Origin: Ectobius pallidus
Taxonomy: Eukaryota > Arthropoda > Insecta > Blattodea > Ectobiidae
Assembly (NCBI GenBank): GCA_964059195.1
Contig: CAXKWD010000009.1
Location: forward strand, 146,625,890 to 146,689,889
DNA: 64,000 nucleotides
Direction of reading: 5' to 3'
The notes under the pieces: model-generated
What the model was told of the DNA's origin: nothing
Databases searched by the model: none
What the model saw: only the letters and a program-made list of their open reading frames with translations
Shown here: positions 46,123 to 57,435 of the stretch, piece after piece
How the letters are laid out: each line of letters starts with the position of its first letter
Numbering within the stretch: position 1 is the first letter of the stretch
Translations under genes and position numbers: made by a program

Positions 46123-47030
46123 CAGTAAAATACCAGTATAATGAAATTTAGAGGATCTCGGAAATTAATTTGTTATAGTGAAATTTTATTATACTGAAAC
46201 TTGACCAGTACACAATGTTCTGAACTTTATTTTTTGAAAAAGGTTGTGATTTTCTTTGGAGCACTCCCAGACTATTCCCCTTAAGGCTTTAATAGCCGAG
46301 TGCAGCAACCTTGGTATTCAGAATACCGCGGTAAAATTGCTTAGTTTACCCCGGTAAAGTCATACTTTCGTTGCACCGTGCTCGGTTTCGACTTTTACTG
46401 CGGTAAGATGCTAACCGGCCGTGAAGGAGCTGTAAAGTGAGAAAACCACTGTTTTCTTTCCAAGATGGAGATCAGCGTAATGTATCATATTTTCGATATC
46501 TAGGCCAAAAGCTAATTGAATATAATGAATAATGAGAGACAGGTGGGGTCTATTTGAAGAATGAATGATGGTACAGATCTCTGCAAATACTGTGCTGTAA
46601 TATCGATTGAAATTACCTTCCTTTCTCACCTCAACCAAATCAGTAGTAGGCGTAACCAACTCATTTCACGATTGGTACAGTATCTATGGTGCTTGAATTC
46701 AAAGTTTGATTTCAGACGATATATATACACAATATAATATTCCCTTTTATCCTTATGAACATTTATTATTGAATAATAAGGCACAAATAAATTAAATTTG
46801 GAAAACAAACTGGCAGACGTGCAGAGAGAGAGAAACTAGCAGCCATGGAAGAAACCATCAATGGGAATGGATTCGTAGCAGAGTAACCGCAATATATTCG
46901 AACGTTTGGAAACCACGGTATTGTATCAATGGTGCACAGGTTTTCTTAGAATACCCCGATATTACTTTTACCCCGGTTACGAAACAGCTGAGAAAATCGG
47001 AGAATGGTGCATTCGGGCATAAGGGTCTTT
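46123..47030. mobile_element. Tigger terminus (family D) plus unclassified insertion
   Basis: 46123-46278 matches the end of the element at 58143 (CAGTAAAATACCAGTATAAT). From about 46280 to 47025 the sequence changes, and both of its ends carry ACCCCGGTAA-type strings in inverse orientation (TTTACCCCGGTAAAG and TTTTACCCCGGTTACG). It may be a second element in the first. Confidence 0.5.
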
Positions 47031-47326
47031 TTCCAGAAAAAATACAGTTACCCTTTCATGGGTTAAAGTGAATAAATTCCATCTCACATCCTATTACAGC
47101 AGATGAAAATGAATATACTGAATGTATCATAATTAATAGCACAAACCAAAAGGGTTTAAAGTATACGACAACAGAAGCAAAACAGTTCCAGCAAACATGG
47201 GTTTGCAAACAAGCTGTTTGCGAGATTTATTATTAAGAATGTATGCTTTCCACAGGTTTACTAATTTTTAATTGGTTACTCAAAAAGTGTTCTACAGCTA
47301 CAGAGGAAACATAAAAGCCTCTTCAC

Positions 47327-47505
47327 CTTGAGTATAACAGCATTCGTATCCCATTGCGAGGTGTCTTCTACAACAACAATCTCAGAGTCAGTGATGTTCA
47401 GTTTGAGTTCGTAAGGAACAATCTCATCATAGGAGTTGAGCCCCATGCGATTCTTATTGCCACCTCCGGGTAAACTCGTAGCTGGACTTGGTTTTGTTGC
47501 CTCTG
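47327..47505 (-). CDS. Vps13D: Vps13D exon 4 of 25 in window
   Basis: Codons 205-264. The acceptor is TTTGCTCAG and the donor CTCAAG|GTGAAG. A shift of the acceptor by 3 bp (CAGCAG) is possible and would change one residue. The product includes a Pro/Ser/Gly linker, then ELKLNITDSEIVVVEDTSQW, a motif strongly conserved across VPS13 proteins. Confidence 0.92.
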
Positions 47506-47799
47506 CTGAGCAAATAAAAAAACAATTAAATTATATTAATACAATCGTCACACATTCAATTTTTTCCCCATATCATATCTACCTGATATAGAACTGCAAA
47601 TGAATACACTGGAAACCCGTTTTTAAAACACGTTACGATATTTTTTGGACTATAAGACGCATCTTGGTTTTAGGATGGAAATTTAAGGAAAAAATTTAAT
47701 GTGATTCTAAACAATTTTTTTTTTTTTTTACAGGGAATAATATACTACACTGTTTAGAGATCTGGGCGAGCTTTGTAAACAAAAGTTCCTTGAGATTAT

Positions 47800-48135
47800 A
47801 CAGAGTAATCAAAACAGAGTGGGGAAGGGAGAAATATGTGGATTGATGTGATAAGCAAGGAAGAGAGGGATATGCATGGATGAGAAAGGGTTAAGGAAGG
47901 ACAGAGAGGAAGGTTGTGTACTACCTTATGTAGTAAAGAGGAAGGAATATCACACTACTTAACGGAATGTGAAGGGGTAAGAAGGTGGAGAGAAGAAATA
48001 TCGGAGACAAAGTGGGATAAATTTCATAAGGAGATAATAATCATTAAGATGTTGAAATTCAGAGGAGAAGGAAAGACTATGAATATAGGGGAGTATTTAG
48101 GAAAAATGAGAGAGAAGTGGATGAGAAAAAATTAA
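47800..48135 (+). pseudogene. LINE C-terminal zinc-finger-like fragment
   Basis: Plus frame reads CTTLCSKEEGISHYLTECEG and VRRWREEISETKW. The C-x2-C...H-x4-C spacing is the C-terminal Cys/His motif of several non-LTR retrotransposons. The upstream part is frame-broken. Confidence 0.6.
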
Positions 48136-48278
48136 GAAATAGATCAAGAGCAAAATAATCAGAAAAGGTGTGATAAGTTAACCAGAATCCCCAATCATAC
48201 ATAAAACCTAGGGGTTATAGTATGAGGGGTTTCTTAATGGGTAGTGCTAGACTTATTGATAAGAGACGTATAAAGGGA

Positions 48279-48812
48279 CTAGCATGTGCCCGCGGCTTCG
48301 CCCGCGATAATTATTTCAAAAATTAAAAATTAAGAGCATAATAGTTAAATCATTATTATTAACACCTAAATCACGTGGACTACATACCACGATTAGATAG
48401 CGTCGCCTGGTAAAAGCGACCTCAGATTCGAGTTCCTTGGCCCAGAAAACCCGTGTATAGTGAGTTTCGTCCAAATAAAACAATGTTTGACCATATTTAG
48501 GGCTTACAACATTCAAGCGATCGCGATGATATTATTTCCAAGGTATGACAAAATTAGCCAAAGCCAACTGTAATTGATTTGACATTGAAATGTATAACCT
48601 GAAAACTGATGCTTCGAAAACTCAGAAAATGCACGTTTTTTGCCCTTTTTTCACTCATAACTCTTGAACGAAAGCTAAAATTAAAATTCCGGCTTTGAGG
48701 TGCATTTTACGACCCTTCAGCCCACCTATGTTTAAAATTTCAGATCTCTGCGTTCAGTAGATTTCGCTGGGCATCACGGACAGACAGACAAATCCTTTTA
48801 TTAATATAGATA
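48279..48812 (+). repeat. Interspersed repeat copy (family A)
   Basis: Starts CTAGCATGTGCCCGCGGCTT, ends ACAGACAGACAAATCC and then TTTTATTAATATAGAT. Closest to the copies at 23457-25012. Confidence 0.75.
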
Positions 48813-50199
48813 ACATGAATTACATTGATACCTTCTCTAATTTGTCAAACTTCCATTTCATTTAATCCAAACCCACCTGATACCACTGGCAACAATATGT
48901 TCTGTGATTTTGTTTTGAAAATTCTGTGTAAAAAGGGATTAAGTATTTTCATAAACATATAATTTTTGGCATTTAAACTCGAAATTTTTCAAAATCCTTT
49001 CTTAGTGAGCACCTACATTATGAAACGAAGGTACTGTCAAAATTCCAAGTCTCTACCTGTTATAGTTTAGGCTCTACGTTGATTCCTGTCAGTCAGTCAG
49101 TCATTCAGTCAGTCAGGACAAAGCCTTTTATATATATAGAGATGTAGTTAACTATGTATGTAAAAGTATGTGTAAATAAAATTCAATTCAATTCAATTCA
49201 ATACTACACTGTATACACAAATCATGATTTTCTACAGTGGATTCAGTGCTCAATGTCAGCCTGTTTAGACAACCCCACAGAGACAACTCCTTTTGTATGA
49301 AAGAACCCAACATTCCTTTCCTTTCACATTGTATACCTGGCTTCCCTCATTTTACTGATTGTGATAACTCCACTGATGTACAGTCTGTGCCAAAATTTGC
49401 AATTTACTTATCCTTACAACACCTTCTTTATGATTATGGTATTACAGGCACTATTTACTGTAAATTTAATTTCTTTTAGTTTACTTCGGACCACTAGATG
49501 CACCTGACTTTCAAGACTGTGTTTTCAAAGTAAAAAGTTCATCTTATAGTCTCAAAAACACAGTAATACAATTTCAAAATTTGAAACTTGGAATTAAATT
49601 TATAAATTAATTATTCTAAATGGCAGTTACTTACAGTTGCAGTAAATTTCCTTGATAACTCAAACATTTATTAACATATTGCAGTGAAATTTTGCATGCA
49701 AGTATATTTGAAATCAGTAAACAACATTATCTAAAAACATTGATGTAACTTTAATAGTTAATTTTTTTTAAATATTTCTGATGTAAAAATTTATAAAAAA
49801 AAAATTACCAAGTGATGAATTATTTTTAAAAAAATATTTATACTGCAGATAATCCCAAGATCGTACATTATGTTGTTCATATGATATTTACAAATAGACA
49901 GAAAAAGAATCACTCAGAAATATTGGTATTTATGAAAATTATCACGGAAACAGCACTTCAGTGCACAAAATTTGACTGCCATTTTGTAATGATAATTACC
50001 GAAAGATTGTAATAGCTAAATCAATTCTGAAAATAGTATGCAATTGTAGAAGTAGTCAATATAGAGCATGCCAGATTGCAAGGCTGCAGAACAATTCATT
50101 GCTGAGAAAAAAAAAATGAAACTTCACCTATTTTTCAGCATCAAAATCTGTATGTCCTCACTTTTAAGTAAATGTGCACCTATATTGTGGTAATAAATA
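48813..50199. other. Intronic DNA with simple-repeat tails, otherwise unrecognised
   Basis: (CAGT)n at 49086-49115 and (AATTC)n at 49176-49200 look like tails of two old retroposons. 49237-49479 is open on the plus strand but matches nothing I know. Confidence 0.4.
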
Positions 50200-50578
50200 C
50201 ATGGGTTGATTTTTTAGCAGTGGCAACTATTTTATTTCTCTACACATAGCATACATGGTTCTAACTTTTATAGGCCTTTGATGTAATCACCACCATTGCA
50301 TACAACTTGTTGGAAGTCTTTGGACCCCGTTGGTACTGCCTAATCTATCGATGGTGTGAAGAGAGCGGTCGGTTGCCTGTAAAACATGATTCGGATGGTG
50401 TGATCTTAAAACATACTGTTCCTCCAAGCCAGAACGTTATTGCGGAGTACTACTGCTCGTTTTTGCAAAACAATCTGTGAGCAGCTCTAAAAAGAAAATG
50501 GCAACACTTAGTGGACAATCCATCCATCATTCTGCATGACAACGCTAGGGCGCATACGGCAGGAGTTGTGTCTGAACT

Positions 50579-50814
50579 TATAATTAACACTATTATATGC
50601 GGTAATCACAGTGAAGTAATCAAATATTACAAAAAAGATTGCTATGGAGCACTCAACTTCACTAATTTACATGTACTTACACATGACGCGTTTCACAAGC
50701 ATGAACTTGTGGACCTCATTTGAGGATACAAGCAAGATGCTTGTGAAACGCGTCATGTGTAAGTACATGTAAATTAGTGAAGTTGAGTGCTCCATAGCAA
50801 TCTTTTTTGTAATA
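50579..50814. mobile_element. Penelope-like hairpin, 12-bp target duplication
   Basis: Arms of about 80 bp are inverted (TAATTTACATGTACTTACAC and its inverse). The flanks are TGTGTCTGAACT at 50567-50578 and 50815-50826, a duplicated piece of the mariner transposase. Confidence 0.85.
50715..50756 (+). ncRNA. Hammerhead-like core, first core base changed
   Basis: TTGAGGA instead of CTGAGGA, stem II ACAAGCA/TGCTTGT (7 bp), GAAA, self-complementary helix III ACGCGT, then C. Stem I CAT/ATG. Confidence 0.5.
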
Positions 50815-51246
50815 TGTGTCTGAACTGTTCAATCGTTGGGGCTGGGAGGTGCTCTATCACCCTCCATATGCTCAAGATTTAAGTCCCTGCGACTTTGCTC
50901 TAATTATGATCTAATTCGTATTGGTGAAGATGTTTTACAGGCAACTGACTGCTCTCTTTGCACCATCAACAGATTAGGCAGTGCCAACAGGATCCAAAGA
51001 CTTCCGCAATGCTGGGAACATGTTGTACGGAATGGTGGTGACTAGATCGAAGGCCTACAAAAGTTAGAACCTTATACATATGCTATATGTGGAGAAATAA
51101 AACAGTTGCCACTACTAAAAAATCAACCCATGTAATTACAACGAAATTCTGGGAACTTTTTGACTGCCCCTCGTATTATAATTTATTGCTTGTGAACCTG
51201 TCTGATGAAGCGTACTGGTGTGCCATTCCTGGCTGTCTCCACTAAC

Positions 51247-51468
51247 CTCCATAAGGATTATCAACATTTTCCATGATGAAGTCTCTAACAGCCTCCCACC
51301 AGTCGAGGATGGCCATGAGCCTCATGTTGTTAAGCAGGATGGTGAACTTGGAGAAGTCACGTCGCTTCCGATGATGCACTTCTGCCTGCACCAGTTCTGT
51401 ACCAGTGTAGTGGCGTATTGGCTGCAGTATGTTGGTGAACACATTGGCTCTCCTGTTCATGGGTGCTC
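51247..51468 (-). CDS. Vps13D: Vps13D exon 3 of 25 in window
   Basis: Codons 131-205. The acceptor is TTTGTTTGTAG and the donor GGAG|GTTAGT. It encodes APMNRRANVFTNILQPIRHY and then DFSKFTILLNNMRLMAILDW. The 12-bp target duplication of a Penelope insertion lies 8-20 bp upstream of the acceptor, so the 8.3-kb intron upstream consists largely of nested retroelements. The reading frame also stays open upstream through the Penelope end, which is not part of this exon. Confidence 0.9.
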
Positions 51469-51550
51469 CTACAAACAAATTAAACATATCTGTAGCAAGA
51501 TTGAGATCGGAAATATACACACAAAACTTCACTAAAAAGGTATATTTACC

Positions 51551-51592
51551 CAGAATGATCATTTCAACGGGTCTTCCCGCCATCATCAGCTG
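51551..51592 (-). ncRNA. Hammerhead ribozyme-like motif
   Basis: Same core as at 2815-2856 (CTGATGA, CGGG/CCCG, GAAA, ATGATCAT) in the left Penelope terminus. Confidence 0.65.
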
Positions 51593-51621
51593 ATTCCAAC
51601 TGGCCCTCTGGCGGCGGATGA

Positions 51622-51990
51622 ATGAACTTGTCAATCAAGGTTCCATGTATGCCAACTGAAGTGTCAAAGTTTAAAAGATTTTCTCGGTTCTTTTTAATGA
51701 ATATTTTTTCCCACACCATAAGATCTATTGGTTTTTCAACTTGTTTTAATAATTCAATTTCATTTTCAATTTCATGGCCTACTTCCCAAAAATGCATTGC
51801 CAAAGCGGATTTTTCAATTTGTTTATTCATAATGTTCCTAAAATGTTCTTTTCTCCTTGTGTCTAAATTCCTTTTTGTTTGGCCAACATAACATTTTCCA
51901 CAATCTTTGCAATTAATTTGGTAAATTCCAGCTTTTTTGTAATGAGGGACCTTATCTTTCTGGTTGGTTTTTATTAGATTTTTCAAACTG
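51622..51990 (-). pseudogene. Penelope-like ORF, GIY-YIG endonuclease domain
   Basis: Minus strand reads GIYQINCKDCGKCYVGQTKR with the GIY and YVG (YIG) motifs, a Cys pair, then RRKEH and a Glu-rich tail. This is the Penelope-type GIY-YIG nuclease. The frame is continuous with the part at 57436 once the BEL element and one 5-bp target copy are removed. The open frame runs on into the LTR by chance. Confidence 0.85.
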
Positions 51991-52668
51991 TGTAGGAATC
52001 CGGTCCGTGAGGAGCAAAATGTAGGGAACTCAGTAGGATTAAAGTATAATATAGGTGTTTTCGGAGGACCAGGCATATGCCAATTAAATAATAATCGAAG
52101 GGAGACAATGGACTGTAGGTTGCTGGGACAGAGATTTTAACCTGGGTAATTTGCAATGGTATATATTCAAGAAGCCTGAATTCTGAACTAATGGATACAG
52201 CACTTATACACAATAATAATAAAAGAATGAATACAGTTAATGTTCTTGTAGAAAACTATTCTCCCGCCCCTTGGCGAAGGTAACGCTAGACACAGCCTGT
52301 ACACAGCACGAGGCTTCTAGGTTAGACCAATGTAAATTCTTGTAACTAACATTAAAATACAAGATTATTTCCTGGATTTCACACGTAAAGCTGCCTACAC
52401 TCTAGGAGCCTGATATACGCGGAGTTACAGATGAGGAATTGATATATATAGCGAAAAGGTCCACACAATTAGGAACGCTTGTGACGCGTGTCTATATACC
52501 GTGACGTCTCGATCCGAACTAACTCGCGCTGCAATAGCATGCCTAACGCTGCAAGCACACACCTGCAGGCTATGAGTAATACGCGGCAAATAATTGGCGG
52601 AGGCGCCAACGCCAAATTAACACAGAGGTTAATTTAAAACACTAAAACTATAGACTCTTGATCTAACA
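51991..52668 (-). mobile_element. BEL/Pao 3' LTR (678 bp)
   Basis: TG...CA ends. Differs from the partner LTR by very few bases (for example CTCTAGGAGC against CTCTAAGAGC, and AGCATGCC against AGCGTGCC) and one 6-bp gap. The target copy AACTG lies at 51986-51990. A short purine tract (AGGCGGGAG on minus) abuts it inside the element. Confidence 0.92.
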
Positions 52669-52747
52669 TAACTCCCGCCTAAAATCGACAGATTTTACAT
52701 AACACTTTGCGGATAGATCAAGATTTACTTTACTAATAGATTTACAC

Positions 52748-55700
52748 TTATTGAATAGGCAAGGGACACACTTTTACAATCGGTCGCTTGTATTCACCAC
52801 TGGACGTACGCACTGTCACAACACGCACTAAACCGTCGTCACCAGGATGCACTGATGAGATGATTCCCAGCTTCCACTGGAGCGGTGGAGAATTATCTTC
52901 TTTCAGGAGCACAAGAGTACCAATCTGAATGTTTTCGCTGGACGCAGACCACTTCTGCCTCTGCTGCAGTGAATGTAGGTAGTCAGCTGACCAACGCTGC
53001 CATATGTGATGTATGTATGTTTGTAGCTGATGCCATTTAGCAACATGAGAGACATTCTCTGCCATAGGAGGAGAAGGTAGGGCTGTGAGTTTTTCTCCAA
53101 TGAGAAAATGTCCAGGAGATAGATAGGATGAGTCGCTAGGATCATCACTTAGGCGTAGGAGAGGTCGAGAGTTTAGACAGGCCTCAATCTGGGTGAGAAC
53201 TGTAGAAAGCTGTTCATAGGTAAACACTTGGCTACCCATCACTCGTCGTAAATGAAATTTCATGGATTTAACAGCAGCCTCATGCAGTCCTCCAAAATGT
53301 GGGGAGGAAGCAGGGATAAAATGCCATGTGAATTCATTAGAGGAGGCGTAGTCTTGGAGAACTTGTTGATGGGTGCTGGACTGAAGCAAGAGACGCAGCT
53401 CGCGAAGCTTGTTGTTAGCACCAACAAAGTTCGTCCCATTATCACTAAATATTTCCTTGCAAAGTCCTCTACGAGATGTGAATCTGCGCAGGGCGGCGAT
53501 GAAGGCATCAGAAGTAAGGTCGGAAACCAGCTCGATGTGAACTGCTTTCGTAGCCAAGCATACGAAGATAGCAATGTATGCTTTGACCTGAGTTTTGCTG
53601 CGGGGGGAACCGTATCTTATGAAGAATGGTCCAGCATAGTCAACCGCAGAACGTAGAAATGCTCTAGCAGGGGTCACCCTGTAGCTAGGTAGGCTGCCCA
53701 TCAGCTGGTGAGCACCTTTGGCTTTCAATTTGAAACAAGTTAAACATCTGTGTAGCGTAGACTTCACAATTCTACGTACACTTGGAATCCAATATCGTTC
53801 TCGCAGAGAAGATATGAGCAGTTGATGTGATGCATGAAGCAGTCGCAGATGCTCGGATTCAATTATCAATCTAGTGAGGTGGTGACCTGGAGGGAGGATA
53901 AGCTGATGTCGTGCGTCATGTGGTAACTCAGCTTTCTCCAGACGTCCACCCACTCGGAGTAGGCCATCCTTGTCCACAAAAGGCACCAAGGAGTGGAGCG
54001 AACTCTTGTTATTCACTTGCATCTTACTCTGAAGATCGGACAGTTCATGTGAATAGGCTGCTTGCTGAGCTATTCTTATACAAAGCAACAAAGCTTGTTG
54101 TAACTCTTCAACTGTGAGAGGGCCGTGACGTTTAACTTGGCTTCTACAGTTGTTTATAAAGCGTAGCATATATGAAGTAACTCTTTGTAAACGTATTAAC
54201 TTAGAAAAGTGTAGCATAAAGTCTTCTTCAGCATGTGTGACTAGACAGACTGTGTCACGCTGCTCACTAATGTCCTGCAGCTCAAATTGCTGAGGTTGTT
54301 TGGGCCATGATTCAATAGGCTGTTTAACTGATTGTTGTCTGGACTCACACAATGAAGTTTTATCATGTTTCATTGGCAGACGTACTGTAGAACTACCATC
54401 GTCATTGCGAGTGGTATTCTCTGCATAGTGCTGTTTGCACCGTTTCTCTTCTTCTATTAACATCTGTTGTGGAAAGTCTTCGAGGTCCCAAAACCGTCGC
54501 AGCTGCTTGTCCACATTATCCGTAGAGATGAAGAAATTGTGCTGGGAACCAGTATCTAGATTGCCTTTCACAGAGGACTTAGGAATGGTTCCCGACAATA
54601 TCCAACCGAGTTCTGTACTGATCAATGCAGGAAACCCAGGATTGGTCAAGATCTTACCATGGAAAAGTTCAAAGAATAATGCTCCTCCAATTAGCAAATC
54701 AATTTCAGAAGGAATATTAAATTTAGGATCGGCTAATGGAATTTCAGAGGGAATGTTCCAAGAGGATGGATCAATTCGGACTGCGGGTAACTTCCCTGTT
54801 ATGCGAGGAAGGATTAGGCAATCTAGATTCCTTCGATAGTTGTAAACCATAGATCTCACATTTATGTTTACACTATGACTAGCATTAGATGAAGTACCGT
54901 TTATTCCTTTGACAGGCGTATCAGCTGTCCTTGTAGGAAGTTGCAGACGCCTAGCTAGATCCGCAGACACGAAACTGGCCTGGCTGGCAGAGTCTAGAAG
55001 GGCCTTACACTGTATGTAGTTACCATGCTTGTCTTGCACTTCGACTCTTGCAGTCGCAAGTAAGACGTGAAGCACTGGCTTTATTTTCACTGAGCAATAA
55101 CTTGCAGGAGCCTCAGTCCTGTTGTTATTCACTGTATCACTGCTTTCACTCGAGTGTGAAACCGTTCTCCTGTGATCACTGCTGTGTAACATCTTGCTAT
55201 GAAGTTTACCACAGTTACAGAAGGAAGATGCGTTGCACTGATTTACTCGATGAGTATTAGAAAAACAGTTGAAACACAGATTTTTACTCTTCACAACTTT
55301 CCATCGCTGTTCAACACTCAGCTGACGGAATTGTTTACACTTAGAAAGGTTATGTCCGCTTTGACACTGAGGGCATAACTGTTCAGTTGTCGACACATAT
55401 GACTGACGACTATTATTATGTTGATTTCTAGGCTCACGACGTTCATTTCTAGGTTTTGATGGGCTGGCCCTGTTGCAGGAATTATTCGACAGCACCTCTA
55501 GAGAATGAGACTTAGCTTCTAGAAATAACACAAGTTCACCTAATGGAGTAAATGTTTGAGAATCAATTCTAGATTCCCATTCACGTTGAATACTATCTGG
55601 CAAATGCTCTAATAACAATTGCATTAGAATGACTTCATGAAGTGGAACTTCTAATTCTAAAGCTTCAATGGCATGCAAGTTGTTTTGGAATTGATTCAAC

Positions 55701-56419
55701 AAAGTTCTCAAATCTGCAACTGTCTCTTGTCGTGCTACAGGTAAGGATAACAGATGCTTAATGTGGGATATGGCAATTAAACGCTTATTGTTATATCTTG
55801 CACACAATAGGTCCCAGGCCACTTGGAAGTTCTCACTCGTGACTGGCAAACTTTCCAATAATGTTTTAGCTTCGCCCCTTAGCGAACCAATGAGATAGTG
55901 GAATTTTTGAATAGGTGACAAACTGCTATTATTCACAATCAAACTCGAAAAAGTGTCAAAATAATGTTTGAATTTAGTTACATCACTGTCAAACACTGGA
56001 ATTTGAATAGTAGGTAGTTTTATCCCATTACTTGCCTGCGATGCACTGGAGTTCACTGATTGTCGTGTGCCACTGTTATTTGAATTGACACTGACTGACG
56101 TAGGCTCACGAGCATGCATCAACTCACTTAACCTAGCTTTTAGATTAATGTACACTGTTGATACTTCGTCTGCATATTGTATGTGGCTATCAAGTTCTGT
56201 ATCAACTTCTACCATGGATTCAATCTGCGTCTGCACTGCCTCAAACTTTTCAATTTCATTTAACAGTTTCTCATAATGCGCTTTAATCACAAATATACTA
56301 GCATCTTCAGGCACGTCGTTGAGAAAGTTCTGTGTCAATGTAAACTTTCTTTTACATACACCTCGACGTCGGATTAAAGCCTTAATTTCTGCTTCCATGT
56401 TGAACAATTCACTTTGCAA
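52748..56419 (-). CDS. BEL/Pao polyprotein, Gag-protease-integrase, reverse transcriptase missing
   Basis: A single frame of 1,223 codons. A Gag-like DUF1759 region spans about 140-300. Two zinc knuckles lie at 349-361 and 382-395. The aspartic protease region is 455-620, with D476 in LLDSAS. The stretch normally ahead of reverse transcriptase is at 640-685 (LRRFWDLEDFP). After about residue 690 it goes directly to the pre-integrase region. The integrase follows, with His/Cys zinc site 857-895 and catalytic D927, D993 and E1047. DUF5641 is at about 1125-1220. No YxDD motif and no RNase H exist. The frame stays open over the deletion. Confidence 0.92.
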   Translation of the reverse strand: MQSELFNMEAEIKALIRRRGVCKRKFTLTQNFLNDVPEDASIFVIKAHYEKLLNEIEKFEAVQTQIESMVEVDTELDSHIQYADEVSTVYINLKARLSELMHAREPTSVSVNSNNSGTRQSVNSSASQASNGIKLPTIQIPVFDSDVTKFKHYFDTFSSLIVNNSSLSPIQKFHYLIGSLRGEAKTLLESLPVTSENFQVAWDLLCARYNNKRLIAISHIKHLLSLPVARQETVADLRTLLNQFQNNLHAIEALELEVPLHEVILMQLLLEHLPDSIQREWESRIDSQTFTPLGELVLFLEAKSHSLEVLSNNSCNRASPSKPRNERREPRNQHNNSRQSYVSTTEQLCPQCQSGHNLSKCKQFRQLSVEQRWKVVKSKNLCFNCFSNTHRVNQCNASSFCNCGKLHSKMLHSSDHRRTVSHSSESSDTVNNNRTEAPASYCSVKIKPVLHVLLATARVEVQDKHGNYIQCKALLDSASQASFVSADLARRLQLPTRTADTPVKGINGTSSNASHSVNINVRSMVYNYRRNLDCLILPRITGKLPAVRIDPSSWNIPSEIPLADPKFNIPSEIDLLIGGALFFELFHGKILTNPGFPALISTELGWILSGTIPKSSVKGNLDTGSQHNFFISTDNVDKQLRRFWDLEDFPQQMLIEEEKRCKQHYAENTTRNDDGSSTVRLPMKHDKTSLCESRQQSVKQPIESWPKQPQQFELQDISEQRDTVCLVTHAEEDFMLHFSKLIRLQRVTSYMLRFINNCRSQVKRHGPLTVEELQQALLLCIRIAQQAAYSHELSDLQSKMQVNNKSSLHSLVPFVDKDGLLRVGGRLEKAELPHDARHQLILPPGHHLTRLIIESEHLRLLHASHQLLISSLRERYWIPSVRRIVKSTLHRCLTCFKLKAKGAHQLMGSLPSYRVTPARAFLRSAVDYAGPFFIRYGSPRSKTQVKAYIAIFVCLATKAVHIELVSDLTSDAFIAALRRFTSRRGLCKEIFSDNGTNFVGANNKLRELRLLLQSSTHQQVLQDYASSNEFTWHFIPASSPHFGGLHEAAVKSMKFHLRRVMGSQVFTYEQLSTVLTQIEACLNSRPLLRLSDDPSDSSYLSPGHFLIGEKLTALPSPPMAENVSHVAKWHQLQTYIHHIWQRWSADYLHSLQQRQKWSASSENIQIGTLVLLKEDNSPPLQWKLGIISSVHPGDDGLVRVVTVRTSSGEYKRPIVKVCPLPIQ

Positions 56420-56763
56420 TGGAAGAGATTAGACAGTCAGCTGCACTGGGGGTGGTCGGAGAGGCGGTAATCTTCCTCTCGCGTGTGATTGAAGGCGGGT
56501 ACCATTTAACACGTGGAGCGGCAGCCAGCTGGTGCGCGCGAAGATAAGCAGTTCAGGAAAATCACTAGAGCCGAGCGAAGCCCGAAGCTGACACGAACTC
56601 CACACGAACGGCACCTTCGGGTGGTCGCGCGAAACTGGACCTTATTAACAAGTGGACTCCTTGTAATTTCGTCATACACGAAAATCAGCTACAAGTCGCA
56701 CTCTTCTTCCTTAATTCAGAAATCATTGCAAATATTCTCAGATCCGCCCGTGAGGAACCAAAA

Positions 56764-57435
56764 TGTAGGAATCCGGTCCGTGAGGAGCAAAATGTAGGGA
56801 ACTCAGTAGGATTAAAGTATAATATAGGTGTTTTCGGAGGACCAGGCATATGCCAATTAAATAATAATCGAAGGGAGACAATGGACTGTAGGTTGCTGGG
56901 ACAGAGATTTTAACCTGGGTAATTTGCAATGGTATATATTCAAGAAGCCTGAATTCTGAACTAATGGATACAGCACTTATACACAATAATAATAAAAGAA
57001 TGAATACAGTTAATGTTCTTGTAGAAAACTATTCTCCCGCCCCTTGGCGAAGGTAACGCTAGACACAGCCTGTACACAGCACGAGGCTTCTAGGTTAGAC
57101 CAATGTAAATTCTTGTAACTAACATTAAAATACAAGATTATTTCCTGGATTTCACACGTAAAGCTGCCTACACTCTAAGAGCCTGATATACGCGGAGTTA
57201 CAGATGAGGAATTGATATATATAGCGAAAAGGTCCACACAATTAGGAACGCTTGTGACGCGTGTCTATATACCGTGACGTCTCGATCCGAACTAACTCGC
57301 GCTGCAATAGCGTGCCTAACGCTGCAAGCACACACCTGCAGGCTATGAGTAATACGCGGCAAATAATTGGCGGAGGCGCCAAATTAACACAGAGGTTAAT
57401 TTAAAACACTAAAACTATAGACTCTTGATCTAACA
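56764..57435 (-). mobile_element. BEL/Pao 5' LTR (672 bp)
   Basis: Partner of 51991-52668. The target copy AACTG lies at 57436-57440. The leader 56420-56763 follows. Directly inside the LTR the minus strand reads TTTTGGTTCCTCACGGGCGG, a possible primer-binding site beginning at TGG. Confidence 0.92.

Larger units (their letters stand above)
50200..51132 (+). mobile_element. mariner-type element with a Penelope insertion
   Basis: Inverted ends CATGGGTTGATTTTTTAGCA and CTAAAAAATCAACCCATG, TA on both sides. Transposase relics: MDNPSIILHDNARAHTAG near 50511, continued after the insertion by NRWGWEVLYHPPYAQDLSPC. The HDNARxHTA and HPPYxxDL signatures are those of mariner. Much of the frame is lost. 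Confidence 0.85.

Noticed and set aside
51988..52076. N-terminal extension of the GIY-YIG frame
   Set aside because: These codons come from the BEL LTR and are open only by chance. The true continuation lies at 57436-57770.
53252..53656. Plus-strand open frames over the BEL element
   Set aside because: They are antisense to the 1,223-codon polyprotein and have no recognisable product.
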